Origin: Haberlea rhodopensis
Taxonomy: Eukaryota; Streptophyta; Magnoliopsida; Lamiales; Gesneriaceae
Assembly (NCBI GenBank): GCA_907163345.1
Contig: CAJQUN010000021.1
Location: 5,518,001 to 5,582,000 of the forward strand
DNA length: 64,000 nt
Direction: 5' to 3'
In this document: piece by piece, positions 39,703 to 51,925 of the stretch
Position numbering within the stretch: the first letter of the stretch is position 1
Layout of the letters: every line of letters begins with the position of its first letter
Position numbers and translations under genes: made by a program
Notes under the pieces: model-generated
Database searches by the model: none
What the model saw: only the letters and a program-made list of their open reading frames with translations
What the model was told of the DNA's origin: nothing

Positions 39703-42583
39703 ATGAAGAAGCTCAAGAACTACTATTTACACTTGCGCCACCCACAAACAATGGAGAGAAAATGGATCTTCCCACTAGCAATTGGCTCCATAATTTCCTT
39801 ATTTCTTCTATTTCTTACCACTTTAACTTCCCTCGATGGCACGCCGCTGCTGCCGCTCCGCCGCTACTACTCACCTATTTCCGTCGCATCTATATTTATT
39901 GAGTCGAAACTCCGTCCATTACCGGTTTCCACGCTTCCCCCGCCGCCGCGCCTTGCTTATTTAGTATCTGGCTCCGCCGGTGACGGTGGGATGCTCCGCC
40001 GCACGCTCCAGGCCATGTACCACCCCAACAACCAATATGTTGTACACCTCGACGCGGAATCATCCGTAGAAGAGCGACTCGATCTGCAGAATTACGTTGA
40101 AACCCACTTCGTTTTTAGGAGATTTAACAATGTTCGGATGATTACCAAGGCTAATTTGGTGACATATCGTGGGCCTACTATGGTGGCGAGTACCCTACAC
40201 GCTGCTGCCATTTTGCTGAAGGAAGGTGGGGATTGGGATTGGTTTATAAATCTCAGCGCATCTGATTACCCACTCGTCACTCAAGATGGTAATGTTGGAT
40301 TTTTATAGCGTTTATCCTGGGTTGTTTTTCATTCTTTTTGGAAATTTTGCGGAAATTTTGGATTTTTAGGCCGAATTTGATAGTTTTGGGTATAGGACTT
40401 TGCTAAGTTTTGTTTATAAATTGAAGTTAAATTTTGGTTCTAATTTGTGGGTTCTTCACAACGACCAGATCTGCTGCATACATTTTCATACCTACCTCGG
40501 GATCTCAATTTCATTGATCATACCAGTAATATTGGCTGGAAAGAGTAAGTGGGCATCAGTAAATAATCCAACTCTGCTTTAATTTTTTTTAATTTTGTTG
40601 GGTTTTGAGTGATCCATGACCATAATTTGTTGGTCTTTCTACAGATTTCAGAGAGCGAAGCCAGTTATTATTGATCCAGGGTTGTATATGTCCAAGAAAA
40701 CCGATGTGTTCTGGATTACGCAGCGCAGAAGCGTGCCTACTGCATTTAAACTCTTTACCGGTATGTTTTGGCATTTGCCTTTTTTCTTTTCTTATTTCCC
40801 TACTTTTTGTGTTTGCTCTGTGAGGAATTTTGCTTCTAAGGCTGATGGTGGTATGGGAATAAGTTTTGGAGGCTTCTCTTTTTCTGTCATGTCCATTGTA
40901 CCCAATATTTTGTGAAAACTTCAGTTGTTGATTTGGTATCCGGTTGCTTATATAGTGGGAAAGATCTTTCCTGAAAAAACTTTTGATTCCATGGTTTTTT
41001 CCCGTCTCATTTCAATTTTTTGAATACTCGGCTTACTAGTCCAATCCTTTTCTAACCTCATCGTAGTTTCCATCTCAGAAAAAACTATTAATTCTATAAT
41101 GAATTGAAGATAACTTCACATGAGGTTTGTGTTGGCTAGCTAATAAACAGGTTCTCATTCTTTTCTCACCCCTTTTCTCTATTAAATTAAAGACTGCATT
41201 TGCAAAGTTGTGTTTACAAGTTATCACTTGAGTTATTGACAAATTTTGGCTTCGGGTGGGTATTATTGAAGAATTGTCATGTTTGAAATTCCTATTTTTT
41301 CGTGCTATTTCTTGATTTCTCTGTCCATTTTAACCCGAAGTTTGGAACTTCAGGTAGAATGATGAGCGGTGATATTTTATATGAACATCTGGGGCTTTTG
41401 AAACAAATTTTATGGCTTATTATGGCTAATATTTTTTGTCTTGTGTGTGCGGTGGGGGTCAATTCCGTTTCTTGTGTAGCATTAAATTTTCGACTTTTGA
41501 GCATGATTATGTATAAATTGATAGATTTTAAAAAATTAATAATTAACATTCGCCTTCCTACTTCCGATCATATCAGCTAAATTTGGTTGGCTTTAATGTT
41601 GCATCAATTACCGCTCTCAATCGTTATGGCTTTCCTCTTATGTTGCCAAGGCAAGTAAAACCATTCAACAAAAGGCTCATTCTTATGTGTCAAGGACTGC
41701 TAAATAAATACTTTGAATAGAATGACTCGAAGATGATCGAGTTGTTGATTACGTTTTATAAGGGCACTTATGTCTGTGCTGTCATTTAGATCGGTTTATT
41801 TGGAGCTGTTTCTTTGCTTGGTGCGAAGTTTAAGAGATTTGAGTTTTAAGTATGCATAGATATGTCCTTGCACACGAATATTTGAGTTAGATGAAGGGGA
41901 AAAAAATTACAGTGATAAAACCTTGGGAAACAATGAATATTCCATAGCATATTTCTAGTTTGTGGTGCAAATAGTGAATTCCTTCTAGGAGGTTTTTGTA
42001 ATTCTGAGAAATTAGTTTGTGCCTCAGAAATTCTTTGTTCCATTTTCACTGAACTATATTCCTTACAGGATCTGCTTGGGTGGCACTGTCTCGATCTTTC
42101 ATCGACTATTGCATATGGGGATGGGACAACTTACCCCGAACCGTCCTCATGTACTATGCAAACTTCATTTCTTCACCTGAAGGCTATTTCCACACTGTTG
42201 TCTGCAATGCTCACGAGTTTCGTAACACCACAGTTAACAGTGATCTCCACTTCATATCATGGGACAACCCTCCGAAGCAACATCCCCACTACCTTACTCT
42301 TCGAGACATGCAGAGGATGGTAGATAGCAACGCTCCATTTGCAAGAAAGTTTCCTCGGGATGACCCTGTACTCGACAGAATTGATACCGAACTCTTGTTT
42401 AGGAATCAAGACATGCTTGTTCCTGGAGGATGGTGCGTAGGGAGTCGTGAAAAAGGGAGTGACCCTTGTTCAGTTGTGGGTAATGTCACCGTTCTCAGAC
42501 CTACTGCAGGAGCCAAGAGACTAGAGAACCTAATGAACTCTCTTTTATCAACTGAGAATTTTCGACCACGACAATGTCAATAG
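39703..42583 (+). CDS. GLCAT14: Beta-glucuronosyltransferase, GlcAT14 type (GT14, core-2/I-branching family)
   Basis: Transfers glucuronic acid to beta-galactan side chains of arabinogalactan proteins in the Golgi (known for Arabidopsis GlcAT14A-C). Exons 39703-40288, 40469-40544, 40645-40760, 42069-42583, all GT-AG with matching phases; 430 aa, close to family length. Residues 1-20 are basic (MKKLKNYYLHLR), 21-43 form a signal anchor (type II membrane protein), and the catalytic part runs from about 77 (RLAYLVSGSAGD) to the end. Signatures: YVVHLDAESSVEER, NLSASDYPLVTQD, AKPVIIDPGLYMSKKTDVFW, SPEGYFHTVVCN, PGGWCVGSREKGSDPC, LLSTENFRPRQC. Start chosen at MKKLKNYY because it matches family N-termini; the in-frame ATG at 39694 would add three residues. 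No lesion seen; looks functional. Which paralogue (A, B or C) is unresolved. Confidence 0.95.
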
Positions 42584-43130
42584 CGAGTCTTGTTCTGGAC
42601 AAGCCTGTTTGTTCATGCCACCATTGACTTGCTTAATCCCCTCGGTTCATGATTCCCTGCTCTAAGTAGTGTGTGATAAGCTGTTCCGCCTTGTTCGTCT
42701 TCGTAGAAAACCATTTCCACTTGTAATTACAGGGCCACGGTTGTGAGGCAAAAGATTGATGCAAATATATGCAGGTGAGCATATGTTGTTGCTCGTGTTT
42801 CAAATTCTGCAGCAGCCATTTCTTTTGTTTGAAAATTTATGAGAAAATGAATGGTACTTTTCAAACTTGGCATTACGGTAAGTCTTTGAGTGTAACTTCA
42901 CCTTCATTGAAACTCTAGTTCAGGTTTTCTCCCATCGTTGTAGGAACATTTCATAGGTTTATGATTTATAATATAGTCAAACTTCACTTGAAAACTCTGA
43001 TAGATTTTATCAAGATTTAAAGCTCCACCAACTATGACGCTGTGGCTCAACTACAAGGAAGGGCAGTCAACGTCGCTTTTGGGGTGGTCGAGCATAAGCA
43101 GCCAAGTTGGTGGAGGAGATGGGCACGAAT
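42584..43130 (+). other. 3' flank of GlcAT14
   Basis: Unique sequence expected to contain the 3' UTR. No clear polyadenylation signal selected and no other gene seen. A repeat begins at its right end. Confidence 0.4.
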
Positions 43131-43978
43131 GCATTTAGTCACGAGTTTGATTCTTCCTACCAACATTTTCTCGGTCGAGCTTGTCACATCGGGCGTGTCT
43201 AACGAGGTTTCATGGTTGGTGTGGTTTGCAGTTAAAGGTGTCAAAATGGGCCAAGCCCACTGTCAAATGGGCTGGTTGGGCCAGCATTTTTTGGGCCCGC
43301 CGGAAGACGGGCCAACCCGTTTGGGCCACGGGTTTTGGCGGATTGGCCCGCGGGCCTGATACTTTTTTTTATAAAAAAATGGTTATTACTTTTTTTAGCA
43401 TCAATTCATAAATATGAACTCAATATCATATTGAAGAATCTGATCCGCTATATGTTTTTTATTTGGTCGTACTTGAAAGTTGCAACATGTATTTTAAAAT
43501 TGAGTAAAATACTGATTCTTATAGTCAAGTATTTTGAGAAGCATTGTTAATGTCTAGATAAAACCTGAAGCAAGTTCCAGTATTCTTCTAGCAACAGTTT
43601 CAGGCTCAGAAAGTTCAGTTGAAATTCTTTTTTAAGTTTTTTTTTCAAAAAACTTCGACGGGTTGTCCCTACCCAACCCGCGACCCGCCTCGGGTCGAGT
43701 TGGGTTGGGGTTTACCCAACCCGCCTGGAGGCTGGGCCGTTTAGGCCGCGGGTTAGGCTGGTTGGCTCGTTTTGACAGCTCTATTTGCAGGTTTTACCCA
43801 ATGTACACCTAAAGGCTAGCGCTTGCAGGTTTCCCGTCATTAGGGGGAAAATAAGGTGGAGTATATGAGTACGGAGGCATTTGGTCACGAGTTTGATTCT
43901 TCTTGTTAACACTTTCTCGGTCGAGCTTGTCGCATAGTGCTTGTTTAGTGCGGTTTATATGGCTGGTGTGGTTTGCAG
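43131..43978. repeat. Two copies of a SINE-like repeat, one split by a hAT MITE
   Basis: A ~100-bp block (TCACGAGTTTGATTCTTC ... TTTCTCGGTCGAGCTTGTC ... GTGTGGTTTGCAG) occurs at 43131-43231 and again at 43877-43978. After each, related 3' sequence follows (ACCCAATGTACACCTAAAGG / ATCCAATGTACACTTAATAA and a GGGGGAAAA-type end). The GAGTTTGATTCTTC part resembles a Pol III B box, suggesting a tRNA-derived SINE family; this is a tentative call. Confidence 0.5.
43233..43783. mobile_element. hAT-type MITE
   Basis: Inverted ends TAAAGGTGTCAAAATGGGCC / GGCTCGTTTTGACAGCTCTA, 8-bp target duplication TTTGCAGT (43225-43232) versus TTTGCAGG (43784-43791). Sub-terminal GGGCC / ACCCGC-rich blocks enclose an AT-rich middle, as in the GTGTCAAA...GGGCC class of plant hAT MITEs. 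No coding capacity. Confidence 0.82.
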
Positions 43979-46122
43979 GTTATTACATCAGTCCAAAAAT
44001 TTATCCAATGTACACTTAATAATTGTTGTGGATTCCCAATCATCGGGAGAAAAAGGGAACGCTTCAATTTTCTATTATGCTAGCAAGAGGCATGTCTACT
44101 ATGTTTTCGTGAAAAGTAAAAATTTGAATTGATACTTAAATTATTAATAAATTACAAATTTTATGTATGAGTTATTCCAAATTACCCGATTGATGTATGT
44201 TAGGTCGAAACTATAGTACAAAGTTGATGTTGCCCTTGAACAGGATTATTTTAAAACCGAGTTTAATTATTAATATAAAAAAAGAACATTTTTATCATTT
44301 TTTTATTTAGTACTTAATTTTTTTATAATTGTTTGTTTTAATATTCAAAAGAAATCGAAAACTAAACAAAAATATTTGAATATTATGTATAAACGTGTGT
44401 GGATATGTACTATGTAGTACTCTCTTTCATACTAATATATTTACTTAAATAAATAATAGTGAACATTTATGTATAATATATTTATTAAATTTTGTAATGG
44501 TTGATAGAGTTTAATTTCACGATAAATTGGGATAAAATCCTCAAATTAAGATTGAACTTTATGTTCATTTCTTTGTCAGTAAAATATTTATTTCAACTCT
44601 CTCTATATATTATTAATTTTTATCAACTACTTAAGTTGTTTTAAAGACACAAACATAATTTCTCTCTCCTTTGAATTACATATGGTACCATATTTTATTT
44701 CTTCCAACAACTAATGAAGTGGGTCTTTATTTCGGCGCCATGGTTTCTTGAAGTTCTGCAATGCAAAGAAACTAAGCTGCTTTTATCCTAAGGAAGTGTT
44801 ATGTTTTATTGTACATGCATGTACTTGAGGAAGATCCTCAGGTGGAAGCAATGTTTGATAAGATTATTTGTGCTCGGTCTACTATGATTATTGGATCCTT
44901 TGGATATGTATTTGCGGAAGACATTTTGCGGCTTCATAAAGACTGTGGATCAACATCTCTATGCGATGAATACATCCTCTTGGGTGAACTTCTGAATTTT
45001 AATGCGGAGGATGAGTGAATGATATCATGTATACTCATGGAAGAATCAAAAAAGGAAAACATTATGTTGTCTAGATTCAAGAATGATGAAAAGAGGAGTT
45101 GCTCTACCAGATTAGTTACTGCTGATGGCTCATGTTGATCTCATCGAGAAGCTTCTGAACTATAATACTTTGGAAAAAATTAGAGGGTAGGCGATGCAAC
45201 TTCTGCATATTAATCATATTTGCTAATGCGATTATTGAATCGTTTCAGCACAAGTAGGTGGTTCATGTTAGCTATGTAAAAGAACAATATGTAAATCGAG
45301 AAAGGTAGAGTGGTCTTTGGACAATAAAAAAAATTTGTTTAATATTCATAACTATGAAATATCAAAAGCCAGTAGTAATGGCATGAGATGGGTTAAATGA
45401 AGAATTTAAGAAGGTCATGTGCAAAAAGTAAGGATATTTATATATTTTGATAGCATTTGGGAGTGTAAACTAAAACAAAATTAAGATAGAAAGTGCAGTT
45501 AAAAAATATCTATGTAGTGTATTTTAAAAATAAATTAAGATGGGTGCAAATGAAAATATCACCTATTGTTTTCCAAGTGCCTAACTGATAAATATAAAAA
45601 GGCACAAAATATGAATATGTACTGATAATACAATTTAAAAATTGTATTGATTGCATTATCAGTACACACTTCTTATCCCTATATACGATATACAAGTTAT
45701 AAACACATATTATTTATGTTTTATTATTTAATATACTAATATTATTATATCGATATTATTTAGATGATCTCAATTTATGTATTGACATAAGGTAATTTAC
45801 GGTTTTAAGTATTTAATTACTGTTCAAAAACATCTAACCATTTTCCAAATATTTATATATGATTTTAAAAAATTGTGCACAAATTTAAACTAATTTTAAT
45901 TTGAACAACTATCTTAAATTATAAACCTAATAATAATACGTAAAATTCTAATCCAAAAAACAACTCAATTTCTAAAAAGTATAAGCCAAATAAAAAATAA
46001 GAAAATATATATATTTTCTGGATTGCCAACAAAAATTTCCAATTAACTATTAAAAAAAAAATTATTTTAGTTAATTTTTTAAAAACTTAAGAATCGTGGA
46101 TCAAGTCCATAATAGTTTGGTA
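43979..46122. other. AT-rich intergenic sequence
   Basis: No gene I can support. A 69-codon frame at 44809-45018 (MYMHVLEEDPQVEAMFDKII...) has non-random look (charged, with EEDP and AEDI motifs) and could be a fragment of a decayed gene, but I do not recognise it. Otherwise low-complexity A/T sequence. Confidence 0.35.
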
Positions 46123-46131
46123 AACTTTTTT

Positions 46132-47771
46132 GAGGAAATTACAAGAATGTACCACTTTTTAAAATATTTTTCAACTAAATCTCTCAAAAAAATATTTTTT
46201 CAACTAAATATATCTTTTAAAAAACTTATTTCAAATAAGTCAATTTTATCAAACCATAATCTAATTGGTCCATTAATTATGTCTGAAATACACGTGTTTT
46301 ACATTTTTAGCCAATCAATTTGGAATGCCGAAACTCGTGCACGAGAGAGAGAAGAAATCAACGACAGAAGCCATGCCAGATAATCATGAGCCGCTGCTGT
46401 GAATTCTAAGAATTTGAAGAAATCCATCGGTCAATTGTTTTATGGTTCCTGTAAATCAAATTGAAGGTTACGACTTTGATATTTCAAATTATTGGTCTAC
46501 GGGTGGAAGGGAGATGGCATGGGAAATTGCCCGGCCCTCCTCCTGGTGTGCGTTTCTATTTTTTTTTTCTTTTTCCTTCCGTGGTGCACATTCACAACCT
46601 ATCGCCTCAATTTGATCTTGAATGGGTTACTAATTACAACTTTTAATTAAACTACCTTTCAATCCATTCAACACCAAACTGAATGAAAATATATGCGAGG
46701 ATTCTGCAAATAAGAATAATATCATCCAAAGCCATCATATTCAGTGTTGCAAGTTATGAAGATTTTGAGAATGTACAGATCTGTGCACACTTCTTATTTA
46801 TTTTTCAGAAGCTTCTTTGTCCTGAAACCCTCGTGATTTTTACATTAATCGATTCAGTCCATTGATACCCGTAGCTGATTTTTACATAAAACCACTTTGT
46901 GTCTAACGGTGCATGTAAATTACATCCACCGCTAGACTAATGTGATGCATATGACTCATAAGGTGCATGTATATATAATATAGATGCAGCTTGTGCATCT
47001 AATTACATGCACCACTATACTCATGTAATATATGTATATTATAGTTTAAGTGCACCACTTGTGTCCAGCGGTGCATATAAAATACATGCACCGCTAGACT
47101 CATTTAATGTATGTGACTCATAAGGTGCATGTAAAATTGACTCATGCGGTGCATATAAAAATTTACTCATGCGGAGAATGTAAAATTATATTTTAAGTGC
47201 ACCACTTGTGTCTAGCATGTAAATTACATGTACCACTATACTCATGTAATGTATATGACTCATACGGTGCATGTAAAATTGACTCATGCGGTGCATGTAA
47301 AATTGACTCATGCGGTGCATGTAAAAATTTACTCATGTTGTGCATGTAAAAATTTACTCATGCAGTGCATGTAAAATTACTCATGCGATGTATGTAAAAT
47401 TATATTTTAAGTGCAACACTAGTGTCTAGTGGTGCATGTAAATTACATGCACCGCTAGACTCATATGGTGTATGTCAAATTGACTCATGCGGTGCATGTA
47501 AAAATTAATCATGTGACTCATACGGTGTATGTAAAATTGACTCATGCGATCCATGTAAAAATTAATCATGCAGTGCATGTAAATTGACTCATCCGGTGCA
47601 TGTAAAAAATTGACTCATCCTGTGCATGTAAAATTGACTCATACGGTACAAAGTTTTGATAATTGGGGTTAGTTTGGTCATTGTATTAAAAAATCGATTT
47701 AGTTGAAAGAACTTTTTGGCTAACTAGACTGAAAAATCTTTTACCTAATGATACCGACCCGAAATTTTCCC
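46132..47771. mobile_element. Non-autonomous Mutator-like element, copy 1
   Basis: 9-bp target duplication AACTTTTTT (46123-46131, 47772-47780). Imperfect inverted ends of about 75 bp: GAGGAAATTACAAGAATGTA at the left, and at the right the complement of GGGAAAATTTCGGGTCGGTA. Both ends are followed by a TTTTCAACTAAAT / TTTTCAGTCTAGTTAG motif. Ends match copy 2 at 50150-52488. No transposase. The right half is a repeat array (next entry). Confidence 0.88.
46905..47660. repeat. Array of TGACTCATGCGGTGCATGTAAA-like units in MULE copy 1
   Basis: Irregular repetition of a ~24-bp unit combining ACTCATGCGG and TGCATGTAAAAT, with some palindromic units (TGTAAATTACATGCACC). I count twelve TGACTCA and many TGCATG/CATGCA hexamers. 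Non-coding. Confidence 0.88.
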
Positions 47772-47780
47772 AACTTTTTT

Positions 47781-49324
47781 TAATATTATTTTGTAATTTA
47801 ATTTTTAAATTAGCTTCCAAAAATTTTGATTCCCAATAAAATATATTTTTAAACCAAATTGTTTAATTAATCTTTTTTTTTTCTTTCTAAAAACTTAAGA
47901 AACGTGGCCAACTCCATGAAACGTGGACTTTGCCACGTTTCAAAATAGCTTGGTAAATCTTTTTTTAACATTATTTTTGTAATTTGTAACGAAACGAAAT
48001 CAGAAAATTCCTTGATAATTAAAGCGAAGAGAAGAAGAAATATAAACTAAAAATTCTGAGAACATAGAAATTGGGTGTTTTTTAGGTCGTTTAGTTTTAC
48101 ATTATTGCTGTCATAAAAATAATTGTATAATACAGTGATCTATTGTTTAGTTATCCAGATCTTCTTGTAATATCGAGTTCGAGTCTCCCCCACTCCCATA
48201 GACAGGATTATTAAAAAAAAAATACAATTGCATGCCATGGTAGAAATTAGTAGTTGAGTAACTTATTTTAAATATAAAAAATCTTTTTAAATATTTTATA
48301 GATCCTGCAAATCATTGATCCATTAGAATTAGTTCTATAAATACAAACATATACACTTAAATAAGGTACATATATACTCTAAAATTGTGTTTGGATTGAA
48401 TGTTTTCAAATTCTCCACTCAATTCCATCATTTATATTGGGTAAGAAATTGAAATAGGCATTTTAAATTTCTCCTTCTTTTTCTATACATCTTTCTTTGC
48501 ATTTTGGAATGATTTGAAATAATAATATTCTATATGTCATTTCAAATCTGTGAATTTTAAATTATTATTTTTCAAACAACTTCCTCTAAATCAAATCATT
48601 AAATCCAAATGCAACATAATTAAATTCTTTTGTTCTTGATGATTGCTTCACATGGCTAGGGAAGTAGATGAGGCGATATAAATTTTTTATGACGTGTGCA
48701 TGTAAAAAATATGGTTGTATTCATCACATATTTCTTTGCATTTTAGAATGATTCAAATGACAGTATAGTGCATGTCATTTTATTTCAAATTCACGAACTT
48801 CAAAATGATTACTTTTGAGATCTTTTCCACCAAATCAAATCATTCCTTCCAATTGCAACCTAATATATTCATATGGTTTACATGTACTTTTTTACGAGAG
48901 TGGTCGAAATATGATTAAGAAATAGATAAATATTTAAACCAGTCCAGACATTTAAATGAAACTAACATGAATTTATATGTATGTGGAAATATATACTACT
49001 TCATCGCAGAAGCAAAATAGGAAATGCTGGAGTTAGTCAAAAAATTTGCAAATGGCCATCGGAAACATTTTTCTTTTTCTATAAATGTGAAACGCGCAAT
49101 TCCCCAGCTCATCGTTCGATCTCGCAAGTACATGTAACCTCTAATTCTGTAAAGTTTCCGGATAATTTCGCGGGATTAAGATGACATCTATTATGGTCAT
49201 CATTCAAATAATTATACTAAGAAACTTGAAAATAGGTGTAAGAAAAAATTATATAATGATATTTTATTTTATTTTGAAGGAGGAAAAATGTTTGGAATAA
49301 AACAATCCTGAAACAAAGGGTGGG
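47781..49324. other. AT-rich intergenic sequence with a diverged direct repeat
   Basis: A segment near 48480-48620 (TTTGCATTTTGGAATGATTTG ... CAAATCAAATCATTAAATC) recurs near 48730-48865 in diverged form. Around 48170-48222, GAGTTCGAGTCTCCCCCAC followed by an A run looks like a SINE 3' remnant. No gene seen. Confidence 0.4.
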
Positions 49325-49332
49325 TTCCTAAT

Positions 49333-50011
49333 TAGAGCTATCAATTTGGGTTCGGCCTGTCGAGTTGGCCCAACCGCCACACAAAATAGGTGAGTTGAGT
49401 TAACATTTTCCCAACCCATTTGAAAGTGAGTCAAAATGAGTTAACCCGTTTGTGTTATGAGTTGTGTCAGGTTAGGTTGGGTCGGGCCCACGGGTTAAGC
49501 TTGGAAGTTAAACCTAGTATTTTATATGTAGATAATGCAAGTATTAAAACAATTCTATCCGACGAGTGATCAACTATTCTAGAAATTATTGTAAAAAATA
49601 AAGAGGAAAGAGATGGAGTAGAAGGAGATGAAGAAATAATATAATATTAATGGTCGATGAATTTCGATAAACTTTGTATTATTTATTTAGTTTTGTAGAC
49701 TTTGTTAAATTATGCATTTTTAATTTTTTATATTAATGACATTGATTGTGAAACTATTTATTCAAATATTACATATAATATATGGATTATTAATAATTTT
49801 AATTCACTAAAACATAATAAAATTAATTTTTTTAGCTATTTTTTATTTTTGGTTGGTTTGCTCATCTAACCCGCAACCTCGTTTGGGTTGGATCGGGTTG
49901 AGATTTTTTCAACTCACATGAAGGTGGGCCTAAATAGGTTGACCGATTTGGATTGCGGGTTTGAGTGGGTTGGGTAAGATCGGGTTGGATTGGTCCAAAT
50001 TGACAGTTCTA
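49333..50011. mobile_element. hAT-type MITE
   Basis: Inverted ends TAGAGCTATCAATTTGGG / CCAAATTGACAGTTCTA, 8-bp target duplication TTCCTAAT (49325-49332) versus GTCCTAAT (50012-50019). Sub-terminal GGGTTGGGTCGGG-type blocks at both ends, AT-rich middle, no transposase. Same general class as 43233-43783 and 25282-25662 but a different subfamily. Confidence 0.82.
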
Positions 50012-50459
50012 GTCCTAATATCAATATTGGGCCCTCAAATGTTGCGAATCTCTAATCGTGTGTCCATAAAAAAGCCCAAACAATCGAAAGGTTGCAATAT
50101 CCAATAAGCCCACAAGAAACCTTGCTTCCTTCACCCACTTTAAAATATAGAGGAAATTACAAGAAGGTACCACTTTTTAAAACATCTTTCAACTAAATCA
50201 CCCTAAAAACTCTTCTTTCAACTAAATACATCTTTTAAAAAATATCTTTCACATAAGTCTATTTTATGGAACCCTAATCTAATTAATCCATTTTTATGAC
50301 TTAAACACCCCTAATCTAATTAATCCATTTTCTCAATGGCAGATTGTTCGATTTGTAGAGGAACGTACTCTTCGCATTTATGCTCTTCTTCTTCTTTTTC
50401 AAATCTGTGGCCATTGTTCTGTCGAGCACGATTTTTGGTGTCGTGTGGGCATTTACCAG

Positions 50460-50800
50460 TCACGTTTCTGTAGGGTTTGAATTCTTCGTAAGTATGCGAT
50501 TTGCAGTTTGTGGAGTTTCGATTGAAGTGGAGAATTTCTGCATTTTTTCCAGTTTCTCAATTGTTCTCAGCAACAAATTTGAATCAACTCTGCCTCTGAC
50601 TGAAACATGATCATTTTCTAGATCAATGGAGATCGACAAACCCCTGTAGAAAAAAGTTTGAATAAAAATTAAATCATTGATAAAAATGGATGAAATTAAA
50701 ATGGTAATTCGTACCAATTACCATCAAGTTTTAGTAATTTTTTCTTCAGTTTCTTCTTATATGATCTGCAACACATGCTGTTCACTTTCAGAACTGTAAT
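50460..50800 (-). pseudogene. Captured heavy-metal-associated (HMA/HIPP-like) domain fragment inside MULE copy 2
   Basis: Two exon-like pieces on the minus strand. The first, 50722-50800, follows tttgcag and ends at gtaatt; it reads ITVLKVNSMCCRSYKKKLKK and KLLKLDG. The second, 50460 to about 50643, follows ctacag and reads GLSISIDLENDHVSVRGRVD then SNLLLRTIEKLEKMQKF. Together they follow the fold order of plant HMA domains. The metal site is altered: the usual CxxC appears as CCRSY with only the first cysteine placed. At the junction two extra G's would shift the frame. It is therefore read as a transduplicated, broken gene fragment. A parental gene is not in the window. Confidence 0.7.
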
Positions 50801-50861
50801 CTGCAAAGGCAACAAGATTGAATCAAATTAAAATATGAAACAAATTTCATTACATTAAAAA

Positions 50862-51925
50862 AATGTATTCATGTGGTGCATGTAATTACATGCGCCCTAG
50901 TTTACCGGTGCATGTAATTACATGCACCTCTAGTCTATCGGTGCATGTAATTACTACCGATGCATGTAATTACATGCACCTCTAGTCTACCGGTGCATGT
51001 AATTTACATGCACCGGTAGACTCAATAATTGCATTAGTTCTCAAATTACATAATAAATAAGTATCATACAATAATTGTTAAAGACGGTCACAAATAACAC
51101 TTAAAAATTAAGATATGTTGGTGTAATATATTATCATTTGAAAAATAATATACTTTTGTTATTTGATTATTCAATAATTTATCATATATTATATACTCAT
51201 CCATAATAAAAATTTAATTTATCCATAATAAAAATTTAATTTATAAAATAATATATTGTATATTTAATTTGTTACAAGATCAACAAACAAGCAACATATA
51301 GCGATGCATGTAAATTACATGCGCTCTAGTTTATCGGTGGATGTAATTACATGCACCGCTAGTCTACCGGTGCATGTAATTTACATGCACCGATAGTCTA
51401 TCGGTGCATGTAAATTACATGCATCGGTAGACTCAATATTTGCATTGGCTCTCAAATTACATATCAAATAATTTCATACAGTAAGTGTTAAAGACATTCA
51501 TAAATAACACTTAAAAATTAAGACATGTATGTAATATATTATTATTTCAAAAATCTTTATTCGAGGATCCCGACTTCTCCATTATTCCTTCTTTTCTTCT
51601 CTACCTTCTCTTTTATGGTGATAGGGTTTTCAACCTCTGGCTGCAACTAATTTTCAACAGAAAAAACAAGGGCTTTCGTAGTAATATGTAAACTAGAGGC
51701 ACTGTGATAGTTTATCAGTCCAATCCATTCTACTGTATATTTGTGGAAAAATTACATGCACCTTTAGACCTATCGGTGCATGTAAATTACATGCACCGAT
51801 AGACTCATTAATTGTTGGTGCATGTAAATTACATGCACCACTTAGTCTATCGGTGCATGTAAATTACATGCACCGATATACTCATTAGTTGTCGGTGCAT
51901 GTAAATTACATGCACCAATGGTTTC
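50862..51925. repeat. Palindromic TGCATGTAAATTACATGCA arrays in MULE copy 2
   Basis: Three clusters (about 50870-51025, 51302-51440 and 51745-51920) of near-perfect palindromes with a TGCATGTAAATTACATGCA core, spaced by CTAGTCTATCGG / ACCGATAGACTCA. Flanking sequence of the first cluster is itself repeated after the second (51011-51135 versus 51430-51550), so part of the array arose by segmental duplication. Confidence 0.9.

Noticed and set aside
46905..47660. Possible CRISPR-like array because of regular short repeats
   Set aside because: Spacers are themselves repeat-derived and variable in length, the repeats are palindromic and lie inside MULE ends in a plant genome; no cas genes.
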